From contig JAANYP010003744.1 in NCBI GenBank assembly GCA_020465985.1, positions 322,868-386,867 of the forward strand: a stretch of 64,000 nt of DNA. The letters run 5' to 3'. Position numbers and translations under genes: made by a program. Every line of letters begins with the position of its first letter. Position 1 is the stretch's first letter. Positions 45,377 through 55,740 of this stretch are shown here, one piece after another. The DNA is from Centrapalus pauciflorus (taxonomy: Eukaryota > Streptophyta > Magnoliopsida > Asterales > Asteraceae). The notes beneath the pieces were generated by a model. The model was given only the letters and a program-made list of their open reading frames with translations, searched no databases and was not told where the DNA came from.

Positions 45377-48331
45377 ATGGCTGTTCGAGTATTTGTGCTG
45401 AAGCATAATATGGTCATTCCCCCCGACCATCATATCCCTGAGGCACAGGGTTTTCGTCAGATGCTGGATTTCTTAGTAGAATCTAGGATTGCTTTTCCTT
45501 TGTCACATAACATTCAGATTGTAATTCCATATGTACACCAGTTCTATGAGCATCTTCAAGTTGACTGCACTGTCACCCCGACAGTTCTGAGAACAAGAAT
45601 AGCAGGACAGCCATTGGTGTTTTCTGCTGATATGCTGCGTCAGGTTTTGCAGCTAGGATCTCAGGAAGAAGAGTCTGGGCCTATTGACTTTCCCTTAAGT
45701 ATTAGGCAAGCAGCTTTTCAGAGGATGGGTTATAGTTTGGATGTTACTAAAACATCGTATATGAAGAGCGGGCTAATATGTCAATGGAGATTTTTGGCAC
45801 ATGTGTTTATGGTCTGTTTTGTGGCCAAGAAAGATGGTTTTGATTATATCGTCTCGAAGATCCAATCCGGGATGATCGCGTTAGTTTATAATCGGCCCTT
45901 CAGCTTTTCTCAAATGTTTTTCTCGGAATTCGTTCACCAAATCTCGGCTCCAGAGCAGCAACAATTTCTGCTATATCCTCGTTTCACAATGATGCAAATC
46001 AAGCATTTCTTGCCTAATTTGCCGCAGTTGAATGAGATTCAGAGTGTCGCGGTCATGGATAAGAGGATTTTTGCTGACTGTTCTTCGCACAGAGGAAGGC
46101 TAGCAGTTCCAGTCGAACGACCGTTGTTTTGAGCAATTCTAGACAGGAACTTTGAAGCACCAGATAATGCCAACTGGGCAGGAGCAGTGGAAGTTCAAGC
46201 TAGACAGCCACCGCAACAACAACCACAACAACCGCGTGCACAGCCACAAAGGAGACGCCAAAGACCATCTGCGAGTCAAATTCAGGCAGCTAGGCCTTCG
46301 ACAAGTCAACAACCAGAGGTACAAGAAGCAGGGCCTTCAAGTGCCGCACTAGAATCTGAGCAGATAGCCTAAACTTTGGAAGAAATCTGGGCGGCTGGTC
46401 CTCATGCCAATGAAGAAATATCTGCAGCATTAGTTGGAGAATTGCTAGAGCCTCCAGAGGGAGAAGAAGATGTTCTTAGGGATGTTGACGAATATGAACC
46501 GGAGTAGACTGGTAATGATATGTCATCATCTGCAACTGAGTCAGAAGAAATGGAGGAGATAGAGGTTGAAGCTCCAGAGTCTGTAACTACAGAACCTCCT
46601 GTTCAAATGGGAACTTATGGATCAAGGTTGGTAGTGTCTGAAGAACCTTCAAGGCGGCGCGTATCAAGAGAGTCTGATGACTCTGATTTTGAAGAAGAAG
46701 AGGTAGCTCCATTAGTGACGAGGCAAAGGGCCAAGCGTCATCGATTTATGCAAGGATCTTCTTCAGCTTCAGCAGAACACCCTGAAATTCCTCAACCTCA
46801 GGACCCTCAAACCACCATTTCACCATCATCACCTCATGATGAACCATACATCCCATCGCCGATCATTCCAACTCCAATTCAATCCATCCCATCCACCTCA
46901 TCCACATACACAGAAAATCAAAGGTTTGTGCAGCTAAAAGCTCGAGTTGACTTCCAAAAAATCCAAATCTTAGGCCTAACGAAGGCAATCGGTGAGATTC
47001 AAAATCATAACGCAAATCTTGATAACGAGAATGTCGATCTGAAAAAGACAGTGGAAAAGGTTCAGGAAGAGAACTTAGAGTTAAAGTCTTTTGTTGCTGA
47101 TCAAGCAGCTGAGCTAAGATCGATGGGCTCCCTAGTTGAGCAGTTAATGAAAAATATACAGGCTCAGGGGGAGACATCCTGCCGTGATCAAGTGGAGCGG
47201 CCGAGGGATGATGATAATGAAGATGACCAAGGCAATGATCCCAGCACTCAAAGACAGAATGAGCCAGTAGATTTTTCTGCTGCTCAGGATGCTCAATCTC
47301 AGGGGGAGCCAAGTCAAGCAGGAGCTAAAGAAGGAGAGGCCAGTTCGTCTAAACCTACAGAATATGAGATAAATGAGATGATTGATGCTCTTATGGATCT
47401 CGACGATGACCCGATGGATTTGGGCTTTGACTTTGAAGATGATATGGAGGAACTAGAAGAGGGATAATTTGTTCCTGAAGAGATTGTTGATTGGAGATCA
47501 GATGATGAGGTGTGTGCTGACGAAGACGATGAAGCCAATGAGATCGTCGTTCAGCAAAATCCAATTACTGATACGTATGTAATAGAAGGAAATGATGTTG
47601 TGAACATAGAAGTAGTTAATGCTGCTTTAAATGTTGAGTCATCAATAGGAGAGCCTGCCAGAGAGCCGACTAATGAAGAGAAAAGAAAGCTATGGTTCAG
47701 GGCACTGGAAAACTGTCAGGTAGCATTTTAAGCTGGTTCTTTGATCGGGAACTGCAGCCTATTCATAATCAAGAGAAAAGATGGGCTCCAGTACCTTAGA
47801 AGATCTCTGAAAGTATTCAATTCACTGCTGAAGATTGAGATAAAAGCTTTAGCCTGGAAAGATCTAATCAATATCGGCAATGACCCTTACGCAGATATAA
47901 TTGCCAGAATCATAAGGAAAGAAGGAAGGTCGAGGAAGTTTGAACGACTTAATCCAAGGATAGGAAAAAGAGTAGAAGATCATTCTCGAATTGATCCTCT
48001 AACTGGGCGTCCATGGATGAAGATTCAATACAAACCCGTAAGATGTCTGAGAAAGGTGCCACTCAAGCCTGTGCCACAGAACGTCATGAAAAATCTGAAC
48101 TGGTGGTATGTTGAGAGTGAAACAGGAGAAGCGGTGATGGAAAATTTTGAAGAAAAGGTGATTCTTAGAATCTATGATCCTCTTCACCTGGTAAACCTTT
48201 CTCGAGATGACCTCCAAATTTTGTATGCTCATAAGATTTCAAGTGATACTCATATGGATGGTGAGGCAAGAAAGTATGAGAATGTAGTTAAAGTGTGTGT
48301 TGAAAAGGGTTTTATGCTGGAAGCAGTTTGA
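45377..48331 (+). pseudogene. COP-C third ORF (env-position), five nonsense codons, no frameshift
   Basis: One 984-codon frame. The N-terminal domain (residues 1-250) resembles the COP-A third-ORF N-terminus in pattern (QGFRQMLDFL; FLLYPRFTMMQI). Then come Gln/Pro- and Glu/Asp-rich linkers, a coiled coil at about 47000-47160, and a basic C-terminal domain (LINIGNDPYADIIARI; IYDPLHLVNLSRDDLQIL). Stops are at 46130-46132 (TGA), 46370-46372 (TAA), 46505-46507 (TAG), 47465-47467 (TAA) and 47729-47731 (TAA). All could come from Gln or Trp codons by transitions. No signal peptide or membrane helix is visible. Function is unknown. Confidence 0.75.
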
Positions 48332-48386
48332 ATAAATAATAAACAAAGTACTTAATCAAATGTGTGAATTATTAGAAGCTATCGTC

Positions 48387-48397
48387 AAGGGGGAGTC
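48387..48397 (+). promoter_or_regulatory. COP-C polypurine tract
   Basis: AAGGGGGAGTC lies directly before the 3' LTR. Confidence 0.85.
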
Positions 48398-49052
48398 TGT
48401 TGGTACACCCTGTGTGACGATAGCAGTCTAAGTGATCCAACATTGTGTTTTAGCAAGTGTTTGATATATATGTTTATATGTGTTTGATATTTATTATTGT
48501 TTGTATGTTTGAACTTAATGTAACGTTTTACAAGAAGTTCAAACATGAAGATCAAAGATAAAATCAATCATAAGGTAAAAACATAAGTTTCAATACTTAG
48601 TCAATTATGTGAAAAGGTAAATTCGAAATCTCTAAGGACTAGGATTCGAATCTGATCAGATTCGAATGAGTCACTTAGACATATTCGAATGTGACCACTT
48701 AGGCAGATTCGAGAATGTCAGATGGGACAAACTCGAATGGGCCTTGGGTTGGATTCGAGTTTGGCCCATGACAGACTCGAATTAGCCTCTATAATTAGGG
48801 ATAGTCTCGAAATATTATCAGACTTTTTGCAGAATTCGAGAGTGATGAAGCATTAAGCAATTTCGAGTTTATCATCAGTGTTAGTGTTGTTTTGGAGAGA
48901 ATCAGTTCGTAGGTGCGTGCTTGTGTAGTTCGTGCAGCTTCTGATAGTCTTCGTGTTTCTGGTGAGTGTTGTTACCGTCTACCCGTTAACGAGGATTCCG
49001 CACTCGTTGACAGTTCCGCGTCTAGATAGATCTGTGTTAGGTAGACCTTACA
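48398..49052 (+). repeat. COP-C 3' LTR
   Basis: 655 bp with the same termini as the 5' LTR, followed by AAAGG. Confidence 0.95.
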
Positions 49053-49057
49053 AAAGG
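49053..49057 (+). repeat. Target-site duplication of COP-C, right copy
   Basis: AAAGG, identical to 35716-35720. COP-B gag (GGAGACACTCACAGAA) resumes here. Confidence 0.92.
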
Positions 49058-51283
49058 AGACACTCACAGAAATTCAGGTACCCTGGTGAACAAGTTCTTG
49101 GACATCTTGCCTGAAGAATGGAACTATTATTCTACCATCTTGAGAAATTCAGGTACCATCAAAGGTATGGATCTTGTAAACTTATATGGATCTTTACTAA
49201 ATGATGAGCAGTCAAGGCAGCAGAAGAGAAATGCCTTGGAAATGTCCAAGAGAGGTGCTGCCTTAGTGGCCAGCGTGAGACAACCTGTTGGACAGGTATG
49301 TGATGTGTTCACACAACCTGATCAACAGGCTGATGATGAAAGAGAGGAAATGTCTGATGAGGAAGATAGTGCAGATCTTGTTGAACTTGATGATGAGAAG
49401 ATGATAGCCATGCTTGTCAAAAGGTTCAATAAGAAGAGGTTTGGAAGAAATATGCTGCAGGGGAACTCAAATGCTGTTAAAAAGAAGGCATTTGATAAAT
49501 CTAAAGCTGAGTGCTTCAAATGTGGCAAAACTGGCCATATAGCTGCTGACTGTGTGTCAAAAGCTGTTGGGCAGTCTTCCAAGCCATACAAGACTAACAG
49601 GGATGATGGCTATAGGGTTAAGTACCTTATGGCCATGGCTAAGTTGAAAAAGTTGGAAAACTCAGTGGCTTCCAACAAGCAAAAGGGACTGATGGCAGAG
49701 ACATGTGACTGGGAGGAGTCTGATTCATCATCAGATGAAGAAGACAACAATTGTCTGATGGCCAATAATGTTGTCCCATCAACTAGCAATTTCAAACAGG
49801 ACTAGGCTGAAGCTGAAGCCTTCAGCAGCTTCGAGAACTGGAACCCTACAATGATGTACAAGGTACAAAATTTTATGGCTTACAGTTCTGATGAAAAAGT
49901 GAAAATGTTTGAATATGTGTTAGTTGATTTAAAAGCTGCTATTGAGAAGCATAATGTTTTACTATCTGAAATCTCTAAGCTTAAAACTGATCTTGATATT
50001 AAATCTGGTAAACTGGACAGTTTCCATAAGTTGGAAACTGAACTTGATGAACTAAAACACATCAACTCCATTTTACTAGAAGAAAAGAGAGAAACAGATG
50101 TAAAACATGCAAAGCTTCAAAAGATAGTTGACTCTTGGTGCCAATCTGCACAAAAAGTCAGCCATTGCATAAGTCAGCAGATCCCTGCACAAATCCAAGC
50201 CTATCTTGTAGGGGATCTTGACACAGCAGCTTCCATTGTTGAGATTAATAATCTGAAAGATGACTTATCCACTCTTGGTGAGCTTCCCAGTACTTTCATC
50301 CAGAAAGTTAATGGAAAGCTGATCTCAAAAAACAGGTTTGTCAGGCCTCAAAATACTGACAACTTGTGTGAAAAAGGCCCAAAGGCTGATGATGGAATGT
50401 GTTCTCCATCAACTCAGCCTGCTAAGTGCTATGCTGATTCACACAAGCAAAAGAAAGGAAAACATACTCAAACTGCAGCTGTGGACACTAAAGCTGTTGA
50501 CAAAATAGGCTCTGGGTCCAAAGCTGACGGTAAGAGACATGTTAATCCTTTTGATGCTAAACATTTTGAAAATAAGTTTTCAAAAGGTAAGCAGCCTGCT
50601 TTCAACAAAGGTAAGTCTCATGTTGAAAGCAAATCTGCTGTGGTTTCATATAGTTTTAAAATCATAGTGGAAAACTGGTTATAAATGAAAATAAGTCTTT
50701 CAAAACCAGAAATAGTGATTATGCTGATAGGCAGCATCAATCACATCTCAATAAGGGCAAAGGCAAAGCCATTGCTCAGCCTGAGAAATCTGGGAATAAG
50801 TTTCCCAAACCTGTGGAAGGTCAAAAACCAATCAAGCTTCCTGTTTTTGACATCTGTCCTCCCAAAAGGAGGAAAGAAGAAACAGGTAAAGCTGTTGCTA
50901 TTGTGCCATTCACCCAAGCTGTTGATTCATCAAAAAATAGTAATAAGTTTGCTAAACCTGCTGATAAAATCAAGAGAAATAATTCAGAATGTGTTTCTGA
51001 AAGTTCTTCTTCCAAAAAGGCCAAAAAGAGAAAATGCTATAAATGTGGGAAGAAGACACACATGGCTAAAGACTATCCTGAAACTGAGGACATGAGGCCT
51101 GTTGACTCTGCTAGTTCCATCATTGCTAAAACAAGCAGTGTTGGAAGTAACTTAGTCAATGAAAGTGGTATCCAAACTGATACCATTCAAATAGGAAATA
51201 TTAATGTGGATATCACTTGCCCATCAACACATGTTGATGAAGTAGGAGAACTCATCTCTGTGATGAGTTCCACTAAAAAGTAA
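49053..51283 (+). pseudogene. gag: COP-B gag, remainder
   Basis: It continues COP-B gag after COP-C. About 22 codons present in COP-B' (after ETLTE) are deleted at about 49070-49085. The first knuckle is CFKCGKTGHIAADC near 49515-49556, a coiled coil spans 49850-50110, and the second knuckle, CYKCGKKTHMAKDY, near 51034-51075 has lost its last Cys (Tyr). Breaks are a TAG at 49803-49805 and a frame change near 50650-50690. It ends at MSSTKK. Confidence 0.8.
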
Positions 51284-51291
51284 CTAATATT

Positions 51292-51922
51292 TGTTGGTAC
51301 ACCTTGGTTCAAGTGATATTGCAAAGTATTGAATATTAATGAGTGTTTGATATATGTGTTTATATATGTTTGATAGTTATTGATTGTGTGTTAGAACTTG
51401 ATGTAATGTATTACAAGAAGTTCAAACATAAAGTTAAAAGATAAATTCAAACATAAGTTAAAACATAAGTTCAAATAAAAGTTTAATATGTGAAATTCGA
51501 ATTTAGAATAAATTCGAATTCATCATTAAATGACATTTGAATTTATAGTAAATTCGAATGTGCAATATAAGGCAGATTCGAGAGTGTCAAGGGGACAAAC
51601 TCGAATGGGCCTTGGGCATGATTCGAGTTTGGCCCATGACAAACTCGAATGAGACTCTATAATTAGGGATTAACTCGAACCATTAGTAGACTTTTGCAGA
51701 ATTCGTGTGAGTAATTAGCAAAAGGCGATCTCGAGTTTATCAGCTGATAGAGTGTTAGTTCGGAGAGAATCATCTCGTAGGTGCGTTCGTCGTCGACCGT
51801 ACAGCGTTGTGGTAGTCTCCGTGTTCCGTGTGAGTGTTATATCCGTCAAGCCGCTAACGAGGATTTCGCACTCGTTGGTGTGTGTCGCGTCTAGATAGAT
51901 CTGTGTAGTGCAAGACCTTACA
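51292..51922 (+). repeat. COP-C'-type LTR inside COP-B
   Basis: It starts TGTTGGTACACC and ends ACCTTACA, 631 bp. It is clearly related to the COP-C LTR but much more diverged, with the same ATTCGAA/CTCGAA zone (51480-51700). The flanking 5-mers differ (ATATT before, AGTGA after), so this is not a clean solo LTR. On its right side all of COP-B protease and integrase is missing. Confidence 0.85.
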
Positions 51923-52392
51923 AGTGAACAGGTTCAAGACATTAGTGTGTCTGAAAATCTTGAAAGCTGTTCAACAGGACCTGTTGAAGATGCAAACAAC
52001 TCAGGAGAATCCTCATTGAGAAATGATCCTAAGTGGATCAGGTGTCACCCCAATGATCAAATAATTGGTGACATCAACAAAGGGGTACAAACGAGATGGG
52101 ATAGCTTAGGGAACTTTTGTATGTTCTCTAGTTTTGTGTCTCTCATGGAGCCAAAGAAAGTGGATGAAGCACTCAAAGATGCCAATTGGATCACTGCCAT
52201 GCAAGAAGAACTCAATCAGTTTGAGAGAAACAAGGTATGGAAGCTGGTCCCTGCTCCTAAAGGTAAAACTATAATTGGCACAAAATGGGTTTACAGGAAC
52301 AAGATGGATGAGCAAGGTCATGTCATTAGGAATAAGGCAAGACTTGTTGCTCAGGGCTATAGACAGGAGGAAGGAATTGACAATGATGAAAC
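51923..52392 (+). pseudogene. pol: COP-B pol fragment: integrase-RT linker and RT start
   Basis: The open frame carries the linker block HPNDQIIGDINKGVQTR and the RT start (WITAMQEELNQFERN; GTKWVYRNKMDE; RLVAQGYRQEEGID), then stops at DNDE where the next LTR begins. YVDD and RNase H are missing. Compared with COP-A RT only about the first 70 residues survive. Confidence 0.8.
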
Positions 52393-53495
52393 TGTTAGGC
52401 ACAAAAAGGCCTCAGTCAAACCTGTTCTACATCTGAGGGGGAGATTTATAATCAAACCTGTTGATGCATTTGAAGGTTGAATTTAAGGCCTGTTATATGC
52501 CTTATTGAAACCTGAAAATGATTTGCAATATCAGTCTAAAGCTGTTCTATTTGTTGCATGTGTTGCAACTAAGACAGTTTGTCCAAGCTGCTCTGTCTGC
52601 TGAACAGGCTGGACATAAACTGTCTACGCTGCTCTACACTGGTGAGCAGCTTGGGCAATTTTAAAGTGTCCTGTTCTTTGTGAACAGGCTAAACACTTTA
52701 TGGAATATGTTTCCAAGTCATCATGTATTGTTTTTGACTACAAGATCAGTTTACAAAGTCGAAGACAAAGTGGAAAACAGAATTGCTCAGCCTGCCCAAG
52801 CTGTTCTGTAACATGAAGACAAAAGGTTATTTGAAAAAGGGTGACAGACCTTTTTCTTATATCAAAATAGGCCTTTACAAGGAAGAAAGACGCAAAGTTG
52901 ACATTCCTAAATTAGTTAAAGGCAATGCAACAGTAGACAAAGTAAAAAGACAAAAGTTCTGCACATGTGAAGACAAGTCTGCTTTTCAGAAAAGTGCAGA
53001 AAAGGTTATGTTGTCTTTTCAACAAGACTTCTCCTTTTTCATTCCGTCCAATGAAGATGTTTCTCTTAGATCCTCTGAGTGAGTATAAAAGGAAGCTTCT
53101 AAGGACAGAAAGAAGTGTGAAGAAAGCTAAGTGCTGAAACCAAGAGTGAACGTGCAAGTGTGATTTTCATGCATGCAAGCCTTCTGTGTAAATCAGTATC
53201 TGTGTGTCTAAGCTGTTTTACATAAGCTGTTCCCTTAAGTCTTGTAAACACGGTGAGTGCTTCTTAGTGAGTGTATTCATTGTATACTAGTTTGAGTTTG
53301 TCTTAGACTAGTGAACATACTGTTGTATCTGTCATCTCAGCTTGAACTATTCCGCATTCAAGCTTGTTTGTAATTAACAAATTGTTGATAATACATACAA
53401 ACATTAAGAAAATAGTGTGTAGTTTTTAAATAGCTGTATTCACCCCCCCTCTACAGCTTAAAGCTATATACTTTGGGAACCTCTCGGGACCTACA
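52393..53495 (+). repeat. Extra COP-B-family LTR inside COP-B
   Basis: It runs from TGTTAGGCACAAAAAGG to GGGACCTACA, 1103 bp, with TATAAAAGG at 53084-53092. It joins the truncated RT on the left to a third-ORF tail on the right. Flanking 5-mers do not match, and no PBS follows. Confidence 0.85.
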
Positions 53496-54409
53496 CTGAG
53501 AAAGAGGGAGAGAAAGAAAAGGGTGCTCAGGTCTCTGTGATCAGATCAAAGTCAGCATTCTCCTCATCAAGAGCCCAAAAACACTTTGACAACTTGGCAA
53601 GGAAGAAGTTCTTTGATGTGGCCAACAGAAGGCTTGCCAAGGAAACAATTGTCAAAGTTGTCCCCATATCAAAGAAAGGCAAGCAGTGGAAGATTCAGAT
53701 AACCAGGCTAGGTGCTGAAGGTCCAGAATTGGAAGCATATGAACACACTGATGTTGCTTGTATGGGATACAGAGAGTGGGTTGAATTGGCACTTGCCCTG
53801 AGTCGGTCAAAGTCTGAAACTGCTAAGACTATCAGGGCATATGTCAAAACACTGATGGAAAGAGTTAAGAACCTAGGCCTTATTTCTGAAGAACAAATTA
53901 AGGGTACCTCAGTGGTGGAACCCAAAATTATGCCCAGGAGAAAGAGGAAGGATACAAAGCTGGAAGAACTCCTAATGATGATCGATCAAGGCATTGTTGC
54001 TGTTGAGGTCAAAGGGGTTGATCACAGTCTTCCAAGGGGAGTTGAGCATGAAGAAGACAAGCTTATAGAAGAACCTGAGTTAGGAGTATTTTTTGTAGAT
54101 CCCCTAACAAAGAAAACGTGTTTCCAGAGAGCATCTGATCTGCATAAGGTTGGTCTTAAGCAGCTTATAGCTTTCAGACTTGCCAACTCCTTCAAACGAT
54201 CTTCAAGATGGAGAGTAGCTATCTGGGAACAGCTGAAAGGATTCTATGAGAGAGGAGAGTTTCGACACCCTGATTTCATGTTTCTTAGACATGAAATTGA
54301 AGAGATTGATGAAACTATGGAGCATTACAAACAGATGTTTGAAGAAAGACCACATCAGCTTGAAAGTCCATCTACTGCTGAGTATTTGAAGAATGGAAGT
54401 TGTCCATAA
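53496..54409 (+). pseudogene. COP-B third ORF, C-terminal part (5'-truncated, still open)
   Basis: The frame is open from the LTR edge through MIRSKSAFSS (53537) to NGSCP. It is basic and helical, with RRLAKETIVKVVP, a Lys/Arg-rich RRKRKD near residue 130 and an acidic C-terminal half (EIEEIDETMEHYKQMFEE). No domain is recognised. Position before the purine tract and 3' LTR makes it the tail of the COP-B third ORF. The start was removed by the rearrangement that placed an LTR at 52393-53495. Confidence 0.6.
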
Positions 54410-54721
54410 GTTGGATAGACTTGCCATTATTTGCTCCCACTATCAACAGTCCAAATTTGTTGAAACTTATCATTGTACATATGTTGTACTTCGTTACATT
54501 AGTTGTAATTTTCTTATTGCATCAGTTATAATCTACTTTAGTACATTAGTTGTACTTTTGTAAGAACATGTGTTGTCTGTAATCAAAATCAGTATATATA
54601 TAAACTGATCTTTTACTTTACTTCAATGTTGTAATATCATTTCAGCAAAATGTAATGTTAAAAATATATAGTGATTATTGATAGAATCAGCATAGACTGA
54701 TTATTGCAAATAGGGGGAGAT
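54410..54721 (+). other. COP-B 3' untranslated region and polypurine tract
   Basis: AT-rich and non-coding, with several TTGTAC words near 54470-54560. It ends in ATAGGGGGAGAT (54710-54721), the purine tract just before the LTR. Confidence 0.7.
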
Positions 54722-55200
54722 TGTTAGGCACAAAAGGCCTCAATCAAACCTATTCTACATCTTAGGGGGAGATTATTAATCAAACCTGATTGATGCACTT
54801 GAAGGTTTAATTTAAGGCCTGTTAATGCCTTATTGAAACCTGATAAGTGATTTGCAATATAAGTCAAAGTTGTTTACCCTGTTGCATTTGTTGCAACTAA
54901 GGCAGATTGTCCAAGCTGTTCTATTCTGTTGAACAGGCTGAACATAAACTATTTACGCTGCTCTAACCTGTAGAGCAACTTGGACAAACTCTAAGAGTTC
55001 TGTTCTTTGTGATCTGAACCTGTTCTTTGTGAACAGGCTAGACACTTTATGGAATATGTTTCCATGTCCTCATGTATTGTCTTGGATCAAGAGATCAGTT
55101 TACTAAGTCGAAGACAAAGTGGAAAAACAGAAGCTGCAAAGACTGCCTACGCCGTTCTGTTACATGAAGACAAAGCAGATATTTGAAATGGGTGGCAGAC
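54722..55200 (+). repeat. COP-B 3' LTR, cut by COP-D
   Basis: It starts TGTTAGGCACAAAAGG and follows the COP-B LTR to about 55200 (GGGTGGCAGAC), where COP-D LTR sequence begins. The distal half, including the TATA box, is missing from the window. Confidence 0.85.
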
Positions 55201-55556
55201 TGTAATGTTGTATTCCTGTATATTTTCAGCACCTCAATGATATTCTCATCAAACACATGAAGAAACAAGCTCAATAAATGTGTTATGATAAAGAAGAAGA
55301 CAATATGAATGTTTGAATATTGAGAGGATTTCAACAGTGGCGGCTGAATAGTATATTCAAAATGGTCAACCGTGTTACATGAAAAGCAACCCTAGGAGCC
55401 TTTTGTAGGCTCCTTTAATTAACTTTCATACATTGGCAACTTTGGCCCCTACACTATTCCTTAAACATAAATTACATAGAAATAAAATACAAGACAAATT
55501 ACAATGATAATAAATATTACAAAACAACTCCTAGGATCGAAATAATAAATCTAACA
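55201..55556 (-). repeat. COP-D 3' LTR
   Basis: On the minus strand it starts TGTTAGATTTATTATTTCG at 55556 and ends AACATTACA at 55201, 356 bp. The boundary is supported by the purine tract on one side and COP-B LTR on the other. A GGAGCCTACAAAAGGCTCC inverted repeat lies at about 55394-55412. Confidence 0.75.
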
Positions 55557-55570
55557 ATCTCCCCCTTTTC
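55557..55570 (-). promoter_or_regulatory. COP-D polypurine tract
   Basis: The minus strand reads GAAAAGGGGGAGAT directly before the LTR start. Confidence 0.85.
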
Positions 55571-55740
55571 GATCACTTAGGAGGTCCTGGAACTCGGGCA
55601 TGGTCTGTAGATTCTCGAAGACCAAGTATGACGTCGAAGCGTCTGGTTACTTGTCTTATATGTAGCCTTTCGTTCAGGTATTCAATGCCGCTGAGTGTAT
55701 CCTGTATCTCCTGTGGCGAGCATCTAAGTTCTGGATTTGG

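Larger units (their letters stand above)
35721..49052 (+). mobile_element. COP-C: complete Ty1/copia element (SIRE-like), 13.3 kb
   Basis: It has intact ends, a perfect AAAGG duplication, LTRs about 98% identical by eye, a Met-tRNA PBS and a polypurine tract. Gag and pol share a single frame from 37038 to 43304, and the third ORF is one frame from 45377 to 48331. Nine nonsense codons and no frameshift break these frames. The conserved gag stop is additional. It is the best-preserved copia copy in the window but not coding-competent. Confidence 0.95.
34069..55200 (+). mobile_element. COP-B: plus-strand copia element, interrupted and rearranged
   Basis: Pieces in order are the 5' LTR (34069-35188), a mutated PBS, gag up to 35720, the COP-C insertion, gag from 49053 to 51283, a COP-C'-type LTR, an integrase-RT linker and RT start (51923-52392), an extra COP-B LTR (52393-53495), the third-ORF tail (53496-54409), a purine tract and the 3' LTR (54722-55200) cut by COP-D. 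Protease, integrase and most of RT and RNase H are absent. It was broken before COP-C landed, since gag already had frameshifts. Confidence 0.8.

Noticed and set aside
55394..55412. Rho-independent terminator-like hairpin GGAGCCT...AGGCTCC
   Set aside because: Plant DNA; a short inverted repeat within the COP-D LTR, not a bacterial terminator.
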